Assembly (NCBI GenBank): GCA_963805325.1
Contig: CAWDTS010000009.1
Coordinates: forward strand, 583,469 to 647,468
Direction of reading: 5' to 3'
DNA from: DASWJZ01 sp963805325
Lineage (GTDB): Bacteria > Pseudomonadota > Alphaproteobacteria > Rhizobiales > Afifellaceae
DNA length: 64,000 nt
Shown: in pieces, positions 1 to 10,247 of the stretch
Layout of the letters: each line of letters opens with the position of its first letter
How positions within the stretch are numbered: the stretch's first letter is position 1
Notes under the pieces: generated by a model
Seen by the model: only the letters and a program-made list of their open reading frames with translations
What the model was told of the DNA's origin: nothing
Databases searched by the model: none
Translations under genes and position numbers: made by a program

Positions 1-392
1 GACACGCCGCCGAGGATCAGCGCCTGGAGGCCGCCGATGGCGGCGGCGGCGGCCACGCCGACCCAGAACGACTGGCCCTGCACGGTGACGAGGTACGCCG
101 ACGTGAACGCCCCGATCCCGACGAACGCGGCGTGGCCCAACGAGATCTGCCCCACGTACCCCAGCAGCACGTTCAGCGAGAGCGCCACGATGGCGTAGCA
201 GGCGGCGATGGCGAACTCCCGCAGCTCGATGCCGGGTCGGCCGAGGGGGAGCACGAGCACGAGGTAGGCCACGGCGGCCCACAGCACGCCGCGGGCCAGC
301 CACCCGCCCACCGACGGTCGGAACGGCGGGTCGCCCGGCTCCGGCGCGCCGGTTGTCCCGGTGGCCCCGGTCGTCCCCGCGGTCAGCGTCAT
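1..392 (-). CDS. livM: Branched-chain amino acid ABC transporter permease LivM (3' part outside window)
   Basis: This is the N-terminal 130 residues of an inner-membrane permease of the LivM family, which pairs with LivH to move branched-chain amino acids or related small substrates. The ATG at 392 gives a Gly/Thr/Pro-rich leader, a first membrane helix, and then the family signature GQISLGHAAFVGIGAF within a hydrophobic stretch. The start overlaps the livH stop (TGATG), so the two are probably translated together. The rest of the gene, and presumably the ATPase genes, lie beyond base 1. The substrate cannot be told from sequence. Confidence 0.9.
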   Translation of the reverse strand, partial: MTLTAGTTGATGTTGAPEPGDPPFRPSVGGWLARGVLWAAVAYLVLVLPLGRPGIELREFAIAACYAIVALSLNVLLGYVGQISLGHAAFVGIGAFTSAYLVTVQGQSFWVGVAAAAAIGGLQALILGGV

Positions 393-1351
393 CAGGTCGA
401 TCTCCCGAGCAACCCCTGCGGCCGCACGATGAGGACGCCGAGGAGCACGAGGAACACGATCAGCGTGGACGCGGTGCCGGGGACGTCCTGGAACACGCTG
501 GCGCTCGTGGCGACGGACTGGATGATCCCGACGAGGACGCCGCCGATGAAGGCGCCGGGCAGGCTCGTCATCCCGCCGAGCACGGCCGCCGTGAACGCCG
601 GGATCAGGTAGCCCGAGGTCATCACGCCGGGCGTGAACTGCCCGGTGTCGGGGACGGCGATCACCGCAGCCAGGCCGCCGAGCAACGCGGCGAGCACCCA
701 GGTGAGCGTCGACAGCCGCCGCACGCTGATGCCGACGAGCTCGGTGGCCGTCGCATCCTGGCTGGCGCCGATGATCGCCAGCCCGAGGTTGGTGCGGGTG
801 AAGAACAGGGCGAGGGCCACGGCGAGCACGACGAGCGTGCCGATCAGCCACAGCCGCTGGTCGGAGATCTGCACGCCGAGCACGGTGACCCGATCGAGGC
901 GGGGGAAGGCTCGGTCGATCGGCCGTCCCTGGGCCTCGAAGAACCAGGTCTGGACGGCGATGGCGAGCAGCGCGACGCCGGCGGTCGCCACGAGCAGCGT
1001 CACCCTCGGTGCGTCGAACAGCGGGCGCACGACGATCCGCTCGGTGAGGAACCCGAACAGCACCGACGCCAGCAGGGCCCCGACGACGGCCAGCCCGTAC
1101 GGCACGTGGTTGACGTGCAGGAGGTACAGGACGCACAACGCAACGGTGCCGAACTCGCCCTGGGCGAAGTTGAACACCCCGCTCGACTTGTAGATCAGCA
1201 CCAGACCCAGCGCGACCAGGCCGTAGGCCGACCCGGTCACCGTCCCGATGACGAGCGACTGCTTCTGGCCGGTCGCCACGAGGACCACGACCAGCGCCAA
1301 CACCAGCCCGAGGCCGACGAGCAGCCCGGCCCGCCTGTGCAGCTCGGCCAC
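392..1351 (-). CDS. livH: Branched-chain amino acid ABC transporter permease LivH
   Basis: A 319-residue multispanning permease, the expected size for LivH. I chose the GTG at 1351 because the hydrophobic N-terminal helix follows at once and the codon sits next to the end of the binding-protein gene. Family features include the segment GLVLIYKSSGVFNFAQGE near the N-terminus and a terminal IVRPQGLLG motif. It overlaps livM downstream and follows the substrate-binding protein within a few bases, so the order is binding protein, livH, livM. No frameshift is seen in this gene. Confidence 0.93.
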   Translation of the reverse strand: MAELHRRAGLLVGLGLVLALVVVLVATGQKQSLVIGTVTGSAYGLVALGLVLIYKSSGVFNFAQGEFGTVALCVLYLLHVNHVPYGLAVVGALLASVLFGFLTERIVVRPLFDAPRVTLLVATAGVALLAIAVQTWFFEAQGRPIDRAFPRLDRVTVLGVQISDQRLWLIGTLVVLAVALALFFTRTNLGLAIIGASQDATATELVGISVRRLSTLTWVLAALLGGLAAVIAVPDTGQFTPGVMTSGYLIPAFTAAVLGGMTSLPGAFIGGVLVGIIQSVATSASVFQDVPGTASTLIVFLVLLGVLIVRPQGLLGRST

Positions 1352-1353
1352 CC

Positions 1354-2795
1354 TCAGCCCGCTTGGACGAACTGCTCGGCCGTCGTGAACTGCTTGAGTC
1401 CGCAGTCGGCGTCGAGCAGGTGGGCGCCGGTGCCACCGAAGTGATCGTCGGGGGTGAACATGACGGGCGAGTAGATCCCGTTGTCGAACGACGGGGTCGT
1501 GACGAGCGTGTTCATGAACGCCGCCCGCCCGAGGTCGGGCCCGGTGGCCTCGAACATCAGGGCCAGCGCCTTGTTGAGCGACCACAACTGGAGGCCGATG
1601 TCGTCAGCGGACGCGCCACCGCCGTACTCGGCGTAAGCCGGCTCGAAGTCGGGGTCGAGCTGGTTGATGACATCGAGGCCGGGGGTCGGCGAGAAGAACT
1701 CGCCGGTCTCCACGGCCGGGCAGCCGAACGCGGCGACGGCGTTGAGACCGCTCGTCACGCCCGGCCCCAGCCAGGTCGGCGTGTAGCTCTGGTTGAGGCC
1801 CTGGTTGGCCAGCCCGATGAACACGAGCGGCGAGCTGAGCAGGACGACCGCCTCGACGCCGCTGTTCTTGAGCTCCTGGACGACCGAGAGCTGCTCGGCC
1901 TCGGCAGCCGTCTTGTTGAGGCGGGTCTGGTAGGCGATCGTGACGCCGGCCTCGTCGGCCGCGGCCTCGATGGCCGCCTGGGCGTCGTCGAACGACGGCG
2001 TGTCGGTGACGACGAGGCCGATCTCGGTCAAACCCTGGTTCGTGATCTGGTCGATCAGCATCGGCGCCTGCTCGGCGTAGGTCAACGTCGTGGCGAAGTA
2101 CGTCTCGAGGTCGGAGAGACCGTTCTCGTTGACGCCGGCCGACACGTAGGGGATGCCGTTGTCGGCGGCGTAGCGGGCGCACGCCGTGATCTGGTCGGCA
2201 CCGCCACCACCGACGAGCAGGAACGCGCCGTCCTGCTCGACCATCTCCCGGCACGCCTGGACGGCGGCCTGGGGGTCGAACTTGTCGTCGCGGAAGACCA
2301 CCCGCACCTTGCGGCCGAACAGCTCGTCGGGCGCGCTCGCCCGCCAACCACTGCCAGTAGATGTCCTTGCCGATGTCGAAGCTCGTCTGGGGGATCGGCG
2401 AGGCGCCGGTGACGGGCGCGTGGATGCCGATGACGATCTCGGTGTCGGAGACGCCGGCCGTGTCGTCGCCACCCGGTTCGAACGGCCCGACCGGCGCCGG
2501 GGCGGTCGTGACCACTGGTGCCGCGGTCGTCGCCGGCGCGGAGCGTGGTCGTGACGACGGCGTCGCTCGTGGGGACCGAGGAGGCCGGAGCGGTGGCCGG
2601 CGGTGCCGTCGATGCCGGCGACAGCGTCGTCGGCGCCAACGTGACGACGGGTGTGGCCGGGGTGACGCCGCCGTCGGCCTCCTCGCTCGAGCCGGCCACA
2701 CCTGACTTCTGGCCGCAGGCGGCCGCGAGGAGCGCCATCGGCACGAGCAAGGCCAGCAGGCGGTGTCGCGCCGTCGGTGATGGTGGGTACGTCAT
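1354..2795 (-). CDS. Periplasmic (lipoprotein) substrate-binding protein of the Liv/amide family, frameshifted
   Basis: This is the solute-binding component of the adjacent livH/livM transporter. The ATG at 2795 gives a lipoprotein signal (hydrophobic run ending LLAAACG), then a Thr/Ala/Pro-rich linker of about 60 residues, then a type I periplasmic-binding fold with segments such as VSDTEIVIGIHAPVTG and LVVTDTPSFDDAQAA. The reading frame changes near 2545 and near 2335. In each case removing one C restores a continuous protein. The start overlaps the stop of the small membrane protein upstream (ATGA). Ligand unknown. The frame changes look like sequence errors. Confidence 0.87.
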
Positions 2796-3010
2796 CCGAC
2801 GTCCTTCCCGGAGTTGGTCGTGTCGAGGTAGTGGCTGACGCCCCGCGAGGACTGGCTCGTCGGCGGCGGGTCGCCGCTCGGGCCGACGCAGCGGGCGGTC
2901 ACGTAGGCCAGCACGAGGACGAGCGGGATCAGCAACCACACCGTCCACGACCAGCCACCGCTCAGATCGGCCGGAGCGGCCAACACCATCGCCATCGCTC
3001 GTTCGACCAT
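2792..3010 (-). CDS. Small single-span membrane protein upstream of the binding protein
   Basis: A 72-residue protein (ATG at 3010; an in-frame start at 3052 would add 14 residues). It has one clear membrane helix, TVWLLIPLVLVLAYVTA, followed by a polar tail. Its stop overlaps the start of the substrate-binding protein as ATGA, so it is probably the first gene of the transporter operon. I do not recognise a family. A role as an accessory or leader peptide for the transporter is only a guess from position. Confidence 0.5.
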   Translation of the reverse strand: MVERAMAMVLAAPADLSGGWSWTVWLLIPLVLVLAYVTARCVGPSGDPPPTSQSSRGVSHYLDTTNSGKDVG

Positions 3011-3101
3011 GCGTACGTGGTCCCCTGTCACTGTGGACGCCTGGTCCGGCACCCTAGCGCCAGGTCACCGACCGAGCTGCGACGTCGTCGTCGGAGCTCG
3101 G

Positions 3102-4165
3102 TCACTGACCGCGCTGCGACGTCGTCGTCGAGGAGTCGGGGTCGCGCCAGTTGAACGTCGGGAGCTGGGGGCCGTAGGCCTCCGGTTCCTTGACCCCGTC
3201 GAACACGAAGACCTGGTCGCCCTTCTTGACCAGGTCCTGGGGAACGTCTCGCGCCAGCGCGATCGGGATCCGGACGCATCCGTGCGACGCCGGCTCCAGC
3301 GGCACGTTCAGGGCGCCGTGGATGGCGATGCCGTAGTTGAAGTACACCGGGTTGAACATCCCGCCGAGCGGGCTCTCCCGTGGTCGCCCGCGACGAAGCG
3401 GTTGGATCTTGAAGACGCCGCCCGGCGTCTCCGACATCGGCGCACTGCCTGCTTGCACCGGCTCGGTGCCGTGCGCGTTGCCCTGGGCGTCGGTGTCGTA
3501 GGTGACCGTCGTCGCACCAGTGCTGGCGTCGCCGGGTCTGCTCGCCGGTGGCGATGTGGGCGATCAGCACCGGCTTGTCGTCGGTGAAGACGACGACGCA
3601 CCTGCTGGGGCACGTAGACCTCGACGTGGGTCGACGCCCGCGGCGTCGGGCGCAGCGGGCTGATCACAGGGTGTCCTGCATCCGCTGCCACATCTCGTCG
3701 GTGACCACGCCGGTGGCCTCGGCGCGGCGGCGTCTGCAGCACGAGCTTCTCGAACGCCCAGACGGCCTGCTGGGTGGTCCCGCCGAACTTGCCGTCGACC
3801 GGACCCGGGATCGAACCCAGGTCGGTCAGGCGCTGCTGGACGGTGGTGACGTCGCCGCCGGCGAGCCCTTGCCGACGGTGCGCGGTCAGAGTCGTCTTGG
3901 TCACCGGCGGGTCGTCGACACGACGAGCACGATCGGGGCGGCGGCGGTCGACGGCGGCCGGCGGCGTCGACGGCCGCGCGTCGTGCCGGTCGAGGCGGCA
4001 CGCCGGAGGCGCTCGCACCGCGCCGTGCCGGCCACCGATGCCGACGACCGCACGGCGACACACGGCGACGGCCGCGGCGGCGGGCATGCCAGCGGCGCAG
4101 GTCGGCGGCCCGATCCGCCTGTCGACGTCGGCGGGATCGAGGGATCGTGGCTCGGCGCTGTTCAC
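3102..4165 (-). CDS. L,D-transpeptidase with peptidoglycan-binding domain, frameshifted
   Basis: A cell-wall enzyme expected to make 3-3 cross-links in peptidoglycan. From the N-terminus there is a hydrophobic export region, a PG_binding_1 domain (VTTVQQRLTDLG, PVDGKFGGTTQQAVWAFEKL), then a YkuD catalytic domain with FNPVYFNYGIAIHG and the active-site motif SHGCVRI. The frame changes several times, for example near 3612 and 3530, and upstream of 3720. The catalytic third (3102-3458) is open. Two copies of a 17-base segment, CTGCGACGTCGTCGTCG, lie at about 3078 and 3114 around the stop codon. Confidence 0.8.
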
Positions 4166-4197
4166 TGATCTCCGACGACGTGGACGACCTGCCGAGC

Positions 4198-5051
4198 CTA
4201 CCAGTCGCCCTCCGGGACGCTCGCCGGGCGCGGCGGCTCAGCGGTCGATCTGAGCGGCGTGATGCTGCGCAGCTCGCCGCGCAGCTGGAACATCTCGCCG
4301 CAGGATCGTGACGGATCACCCCGGCGAGCTGAGCGTGCACTCGCCGCGGGTGCGCGGGAAGTAGTCGACGCCGAACTGGATGATCTCGTAGCCCAGCTGC
4401 GGGTCGCCCGGATGATCAGCTCGGCGTCGATGAACGAGCCCTCGCTCTGCAGCTCGATGTGCGTCGAAGATCGCGCCGCCGGCAGAGCTTGAAGGCGAAG
4501 TTGATGTCGCGCACCTTGCACGCCGAACAGCCGGCGGATGAGCACGTTGTAGACGAACGTGTAGATCGCCCGCAGCGAGCCCTCGCCGGTGCGGTCGAAG
4601 CGGTAGGCGCGAGACGATGTCGACGTCGTAGTCGCGCAGCAGGCGGACCGCCCGCGGCAGCTCGGCCATGTCGAACGGCAGGTCGGCGTCGGTGTACAGC
4701 ACGAGGTCGCCGGTGGCGGTGGCGAAGCCGGTCTTCATCGACCCGCCGAGCTTGCGGTTGCGCTCGTGGTGGATGACGCGCGACGTGCGGGTCGGCGGCG
4801 GCGAGCGCGTCGGCGAGCTCCGGCGTGCGGTCGGTCGACTTGTCGTCGACGACGATCAGCTCGTAGTCGACGATCTGTCCGGCGGCGACCATCGCGATCG
4901 CAGCACGCCGCGTCGGCCGCAGCCGACGGCGCGCTCGATGTAGTCCTCCTCGTTCCACATCGGGAAGAAGATGCGACAGCTTCTCGGGCGGCTCGCTGCG
5001 CCGCCGGCACACGCGCAGGAGGGTATCGGCGTCGACGCACGATGCGTGCAC
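4198..5051 (-). CDS. Family 2 glycosyltransferase (polyprenyl-phosphate sugar transferase type), frameshifted
   Basis: A cytoplasmic GT-A fold transferase of the dolichol/undecaprenyl-phosphate mannosyl- or glucosyltransferase kind. Reading across frames gives, in order, FFPMWNEEDYIERAV (nucleotide binding), ELIVVDDKSTDRTPELA, the metal site LVLYTDADLPFD, then VRDINFAFKL and GFIDAEL-like acceptor segments and a terminal FQLRGELRSITPL. At least five single-base shifts occur between 4330 and 5000. The start at 5051 is the first ATG in a compatible frame. No membrane domain follows, so this is a soluble-type enzyme. Its sugar is not predictable. Confidence 0.78.
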
Positions 5052-5349
5052 CGCACCCGCTGGCGGCGCCGCGGATGGCGCCGACCGCTCACGGCGCGAC
5101 CGGCGCGTGCCGAGTCACCGCCCGTGCGAGACGTCGACCGCCGCGGCGCCGGGCCGCCGCCCGCGCCGCCGGCCGCCGCCGCGACCGCCCGTGCCGCTGC
5201 GTTCGCCGCGGCCCGGGCAGCTGACCGCCGGCGTGGCGGGCCTCGTCACCGGTCAGCGGCGTGGGTCGGTGGTCCTCGTCGCGCTGCGTCCGCGTGCTGG
5301 AAACGAGCTCGTGGAGCTCGGCTTCGCCACCTGGTGGCTCGGGCCCGGT

Positions 5350-5694
5350 CAGCGAGCCGCAGCCGTTCGTCGTCATGCTGTCTGCCGTTCGTCGCACCGC
5401 TCGTGATGGTCGTGCTCACGCTCAACGACGTCCGCTGCGCTTGCCGTGGTATCGGCACTCGACGGCCAGCCTCGTCGGCGTCGCCGTGGGGCGTCATCGA
5501 CCTCGACCACGTCTCGCCTGGCCTCGTCGAGCTGGCCATCGCCGGCGCCGGCCTCGCTCGTCTCGGTCGCCAGCCTGAGCGGTGTCTACCGGTCCGTCGC
5601 CGCCGGCCGGCCGAGCCCGCAGCGGCCCGTCGGCCGGATGCGCGGTCGCCCGCCGACCGATCGCGAGCCGGGACCACAGCCGACGCCGCCGTAG
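5350..5694 (+). CDS. Possible hypothetical membrane protein, broken by frameshifts
   Basis: Stitching three frames with single-base corrections gives a plausible product with two hydrophobic stretches, roughly LPFVAPLVMVVLTLNDV and LVELAIAGAGLASLVSVAS, and a Pro/Arg-rich tail that stops at 5694, just before argG. The upstream part (5093-5350) is GC-rich and I could not find a convincing start. I recognise no family. It could be chance coding in GC-rich DNA. Confidence 0.3.
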
Positions 5695-5720
5695 GTCGGT
5701 AGCTTCGCCGCCTGTCGAAG

Positions 5721-7144
5721 GTGCTCACGTCGCTGCCCGTCGGCGAGCGGGTCGGCATCGCGTTCTCCGGTGGCCTGGACACCTCGGCCGCGGTCGCCTG
5801 GATGCGCGAGCGGGGCGCGATCCCGTACACCTACACCGCCGACCTCGGCCAGCCCGACGAGCCCGACCTCGACGGCGTGCCCGGTGCGGGCCAAGGAGTA
5901 CGGCGCCGAGGAGGCCCGCATCGTCGACTGCCGCGCCGAGCTGGTCCGCGAGGGCCTCGATGGCGCTGCAGTGCGGGGCGTTCCACATCACGCACCGCCG
6001 GCAAGACGTACTTCAACACCACGCCGCTCGGCCGGGCCGTCACCGGCACGCTGCTGGTGCGGGCGATGCAGGACGACGGCGTCGACATCTGGGGCGACGG
6101 CTCCACCTACAAGGGCAACGACATCGAGCGCTTCTACCGCTACGGCCTGCTGGTCAACCCGGCGCTGCGGATCTACAAGCCGTGGCTCGACCAGCGTTCG
6201 TCGACGAGCTCGGCGGCCGGGCCGAGATGAGCGAGTTCCTCGATCGCCCGCGAGCTGCCGTACCGCGACTCGAAGGAGAAGGCGTACTCGACCGACGCCA
6301 ACATCTGGGGCGCCACCCACGAGGCCAAGGCGCTCGAGGAGCTGGCGACCGGCATGGAGATCGTCGAGCCGATCATGGGCGTCGCCCACTGGGACCCGGC
6401 GGTCGAGATCGCCACCGAGGACGTGCGCGATCCGCTTCGACGAGGGCTGGCCGGTCGCGATCAACGGCGCAGGCGTTCGACTCGACCAGGTCGCGCTCGT
6501 CGATCGAGGCCAACGCGATCGGCGGGCGCCACGGCCTCGGGATGAGCGACCAGATCGAGAACCGGATCATCGAGGCCAAGTCGCCGCGGCATCTACGAGG
6601 GCCCGGCGCTGGCGCTGCTGCACATCGCCTACGAGCGGCTGGTGACGGCGATCCACAACGAGAACACGATCGAGAACTACCGCACGATGGGCCGCCGCCT
6701 CGGCCGGCTGCTGTACGAGGGCCGCTGGTTCGACCCGCAGAGCCTGATGCTGCGCGAGCCGCTGCTGCGCTGGGTCGGCGTCGGCGATCACCGGCGAGGT
6801 GACGGTGCGGCTGCGCCGCGGCGACGACTACTCGATCCTCGACACGACCGGCCCGAACCTCACGTACGAGCCCGAGCGGCTGTCGATGGAGCGGGTCGAG
6901 GACGCGCCGTTCGGTCCGCTCGACCGCATCGGCCAGCTGACGATGCGCAACCTCGACATCGACGACAGCCGCGCCAAGCTCGACGTGTACCGCAACGTCG
7001 GCACGCTCGGCCAGCGGCGGCATGCTCGAGCTCGACCCGACCGGGTCCCCGAACCCACCGCCCGACCGCACTGGCACCGAGGCGTCGTGTCGGGTCCTGC
7101 GCCGGAGGCGGGTCGTCGCGATCGCACGCCGCGACTCGTGCTGA
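5721..7144 (+). CDS. argG: Argininosuccinate synthase, copy 1 (stand-alone), frameshifted
   Basis: This enzyme joins citrulline and aspartate using ATP in arginine synthesis. The N-terminus has the ATP-binding loop GIAFSGGLDTSAAVAW. Later landmarks are YFNTTPLGRAVTGTLL, WGDGSTYKGNDIERFYRYG, AYSTDANIWGATHEA and GGRHGLGMSDQIENRIIEAK. It is the long, E. coli-like type (about 470 residues). At least ten single-base shifts occur (for example near 5888, 5960, 6193, 6434, 6497, 6587, 6781, 7016), yet the protein is conserved throughout. The GTG at 5721 is used as start; the stop at 7142 follows correction at 7016. No other arginine gene is nearby, unlike copy 2 at 57,677. Confidence 0.9.
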
Positions 7145-7710
7145 TCGGAAGGCGCCGGGACGTCCCCGACACCGAGCTCTTGGTCCGCCACCCGATACCG
7201 CATGTCGGAGGCGTCGCGGCCGGTGGTGTTCGCCGCCCGCCGTCGTCGGCGTGGTCACGGCGGTCGACGACCGGGTTGGAGCAGGTCGGTCGCCAGCGGC
7301 GCGATGCCGACTGGTCGCGTCGCCGCGCGCCACGGCAGCCGCCCGACTCGGTGCGACTCGACGTCGCACCGGCCAATATGCTACGGCCGACGCTCTGCGC
7401 GTTCGGTCGCGCCGATCACTGGGCGCGCACTCGTCTCGTGCCGGTGACGACTCGGCTGCGGCGTCGGCTCGCAGACTGCTCGGAGCCATCGAGCACCGTG
7501 CGCGCCCGAGACTCGGCCTGTGCGCGAACGCACTCGCGCCGACGAGACGACATACACTCGAACGAGAACCTCCGCCCCCAGGGGCTCTCGTCAGAGCTCT
7601 ATCGACCCACGCAACCAGCTGACGACCGCTCAGCGGCGTGTGCCGAACGCGACGCCCGGCGACGCGAACCACCGCATCCGAGACGGTGGCCATCGACCCG
7701 ACGGACAGTG
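7145..7710. other. Gap without a recognisable gene between convergent argG and M20 peptidase
   Basis: About 560 bases. Open frames exist but none shows conserved motifs or a start with a ribosome site. One GC-rich hairpin (arms GCCCC and GGGGC within GAG/CTC, about 7567-7590) could end one of the convergent transcripts. Nothing else is seen. Confidence 0.4.
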
Positions 7711-8848
7711 TCACACGAGCCCGAAACCTGCGGGTCTCACCTGCGACTGGAGGGCGGCGACGAGGGCCGCGAGGAGGCGGGTGCGGTCGACCATCGTGTC
7801 GACGCACGGACGTGCTCGTGGTCGGCGTGGGCGCCGCCGCCGACGGCGCCGAGGCCGTCGAGCGTCGGCACGCCGAGCGCGGCGGTGAAGTTGCCGTCGC
7901 TGCCGCCGCCGACGGCGACGCCGGCGAGCCCGGCAGCCGAGCGTGCGCGGCCGTCCGCGGCGAGCGGCGAACAGCGTCGGCCGACGGCCGACTCGGGCAT
8001 CGGCGGGCGGCCGATGCCGCCGAGCACCTCGATCGCGCGCCGCCGGATCGACCGGTGCGCAGCGCGGCCATCGCCGCCTCGACGCGCTCCGTCTCGTCCA
8101 GCTCGACGACCCGGACGTCGACGCGTGATGCGGGCCTCGGCGGGCACGACGTTGTCGGCCGTGCCGGCCGTGGCGACGGTCGGCGTGACGGTCGTGCCGG
8201 CTGGCCGGGTCGCCGAACGTGGCGATGCAGCCGATCAGCTGCGGCCGCCTCGACGAGCGCGTTGACGCCCTTCTCCGGCTCGAGCCCGGCGTGCGCCGCC
8301 CGCCCGTGGACGATCGACCTCGAACGTGCCGGTGCCCTTGCGGCCGGTCTTCACGCGCGCCGCCGTCGGCGCCGGCTCGAGCACCAGCACGGCGCCGCAC
8401 GCCGCGGCCCGCTCCTCGATCAGCGCCCGCGACGCGCCGGAGCCGACCTCCTCGTCGGCGGTGAACAGCAGCTCGACGCCGCGTGCGGTCGTCGAGCGCG
8501 GCCACGGCGTGGATCGCCGAGCACGATCCCGGCCTTCATGTCGAACACGCCGGGGCCGGTGGCGCGCCCGTCGGCCACGGTGAACGGCCGGGCGGCGAGC
8601 GTGCCGAGCGGGGAACACCGTGTCGTGGTGGCCGAGGAGCAGCACCGTCGGCTCGCCGCCGCCGCGCCAGTGGACGTGGGGCCCGGCGGGGCCGTCGACC
8701 AGCTCGCGGCGCCGATCCGAGCCGGCCGCTCGATCAGCGCGGCCACAGCTGCGGCCGACGCCTCGAGCGGCCGGGATCGTCAGCGACGGCGACTCGACCT
8801 CGACAGGGACCGCAGGTCGGCGAGCAGGACGTCGAGCACGAACGCCAT
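7711..8848 (-). CDS. M20-family metallopeptidase (carboxypeptidase or deacylase), frameshifted
   Basis: A di-zinc hydrolase of the family that includes glutamate carboxypeptidase, ArgE and DapE. Reading across frames gives MAFVLDVLLADL at the start (ATG 8848), the metal motif GHHDTVFPLGTL, then GPGVFDMKAGIVL, the catalytic/metal pair ADEEVGS, a dimerisation lid, and the closing motif VGGGSDGNFTAALGVPTLDG followed by GGGAHADHEHV. All expected metal ligands (His, Asp, Glu-Glu, His) are present. Six or more single-base shifts break the frame. It lies 40 bases after the SMR-like gene on the same strand. The substrate is not resolved. Confidence 0.82.
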
Positions 8849-8888
8849 CGCGCCCACCGTACCGGCCACCCCCGATCGTGGTCAGCCG

Positions 8889-9188
8889 TCAGCCGAAGCG
8901 CACGGTGGCGACGCCGGCGACGATCAGCAGTGCCCCGACGACCTGGAACGGCGTGAGGTGCTCGTCGTACAGGTAGCGCCCGAGGCCGACGGACACGAGC
9001 ACCTCGATGCCCAGTCCGAGGACGTACGCCGCCGACAGGCCCTGGGACCGCACGGCCCGGGTCAGGAACACTGCCCCGACCACGAACAGCACGATCACGC
9101 AGACGCTCGGGACGAGCCGGGAGAACCCGTCGGACGACTTCATGAACGCGCCACCGATCCCGAAGGCCAACGACGCTGCGATCACCAT
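8889..9188 (-). CDS. Small multidrug resistance (SMR)-like membrane protein without the canonical Glu14
   Basis: A 99-residue protein with four hydrophobic helices and several SMR landmarks, including FMKSSDGFSRLVPS after helix 1 and AYVLGLGIEVLV in helix 3. In EmrE and relatives helix 1 carries an essential membrane-embedded Glu (Glu14). Aligning on the conserved Lys of FMKSSDG puts Phe there, and the Trp of the usual AVW motif is also missing. Proton-coupled drug export by the standard mechanism is therefore doubtful. The ATG at 9188 faces a divergent regulator gene. The frame is intact. Confidence 0.8.
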   Translation of the reverse strand: MVIAASLAFGIGGAFMKSSDGFSRLVPSVCVIVLFVVGAVFLTRAVRSQGLSAAYVLGLGIEVLVSVGLGRYLYDEHLTPFQVVGALLIVAGVATVRFG

Positions 9189-9288
9189 CCCCACTGGGTG
9201 TCTGGAGCGTGCCGGCGCGTTGCTGATACGTGTGAGCGGGCCAGATCGCGTGGCGCCGCCCGACCCACCGTGTGATCGACTGCGGGCG
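9189..9288. promoter_or_regulatory. Divergent intergenic region between SMR-like gene and MmyB-type regulator
   Basis: One hundred bases separate the two start codons, so both promoters and any operator of the neighbouring helix-turn-helix regulator should lie here. I see no clear palindrome or strong -10/-35 pair. Confidence 0.4.
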
Positions 9289-10132
9289 ATGGTCGACCAG
9301 CACCGCGCCGAGCTGGCCGAGTTCCTGCGCGCCCGACGCGAAGCGGTGACCCCGGAGCAGGTGGGGCTGCCGCGCGGCCGCGGTCGGCGCACCCCCGGCC
9401 TGCGCCGCGAGGAGGTCGCCCTGCTCGCCGGCGTGTCGGTCACCTGGTACACGTGGCTCGAGCAGGGCCGGCGGATCAACGCCTCGCCCGACGTGCTGCG
9501 CGCGATCGGTCGGGCGCTGCGCCTCGACGAGGCCGGCCAGCGAGCACCTCGCTGGCGCTGGCCCAGCCGGTCGCCAGCGCCGGATCGGCATCGAGCCTGC
9601 GACGCCGGACGAGGTGCCGTCGTCGCTGCGCCGGCTGATCGAGGGCTTCGAGCCCGCGCCGGCCTACGTGCTCGGCCCGCACTGGGAGTTCGCCGCCTGG
9701 AACGCCGCCGAGGCCCGGCTGTACCCGCCGCTCGACCGCCTCGACGGCCTCGAGCGCAACCTCATCTGGGTGCTGTTCGCCGACTGCGGCCATCCGCGAG
9801 CTGATCGTCGACTGGGACATCCACGCCCGTCAGGCGCTGGCCGAGTTCCGCGCCGCCGACGCATCGCGGTGCGCCGGGACCCGGAGATGGTCGAGCTCGT
9901 CGACCGGCTGAGCGGGGTCAGCACCGAGTTCCGCCAGTGGTGGCCCGAGCACGACGTCGCCCGCTTCGAGACCCGGCTGCGCCGGTTCAACCACCCCCGC
10001 GCCGGCCTGCTGACGTTCGAGTACCAGCAGCTGTCCCCGGCCGAATGGCCGGCCTTGCGGGTCGTCGTCCAACTCCCCGTGCCCGGCGACGACTCGGCCC
10101 AGCGCCTGGCCGTGCGTCACGACGCGTTCTGA
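9289..10132 (+). CDS. Helix-turn-helix regulator with MmyB-like ligand domain, frameshifted
   Basis: An XRE-type repressor or activator. The N-terminal 80 residues hold a helix-turn-helix (GLRREEVALLAGVSVTWYTW, then LEQGRRINASPDVLRAIGRA). The C-terminal part is the MmyB-like domain, with AYVLGPHWEFAAWNAAEARL and GVSTEFRQWWPEHDVA. Frame changes occur near 9548, 9795 and 9865. The ATG at 9289 is the start nearest the domain; a GTG at 9250 is possible. It diverges from the SMR-like gene, which it may control. Confidence 0.85.
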
Positions 10133-10247
10133 CTTCTGACGCACCGACCTGTGCGACGCTCTGGGCGATGACCCCGAGCGACTGCCCCCTGCCCCCACCG
10201 ATCGAGCGAGCGCCAGGGGCGCCAACGGTGCCGCCGGTGTCGACGCG

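Noticed and set aside
353..1444. Long plus-strand open frames antisense to the liv genes and similar long frames across all GC-rich parts
   Set aside because: They are shadows expected in 70 percent GC DNA, rich in Arg/Gly/Asp and without domain motifs, while the opposite strand carries recognised genes.
5093..5350. A separate gene upstream of the possible membrane protein
   Set aside because: Frames on both strands are Arg/Pro-rich, lack starts with ribosome sites and show no conserved segments.
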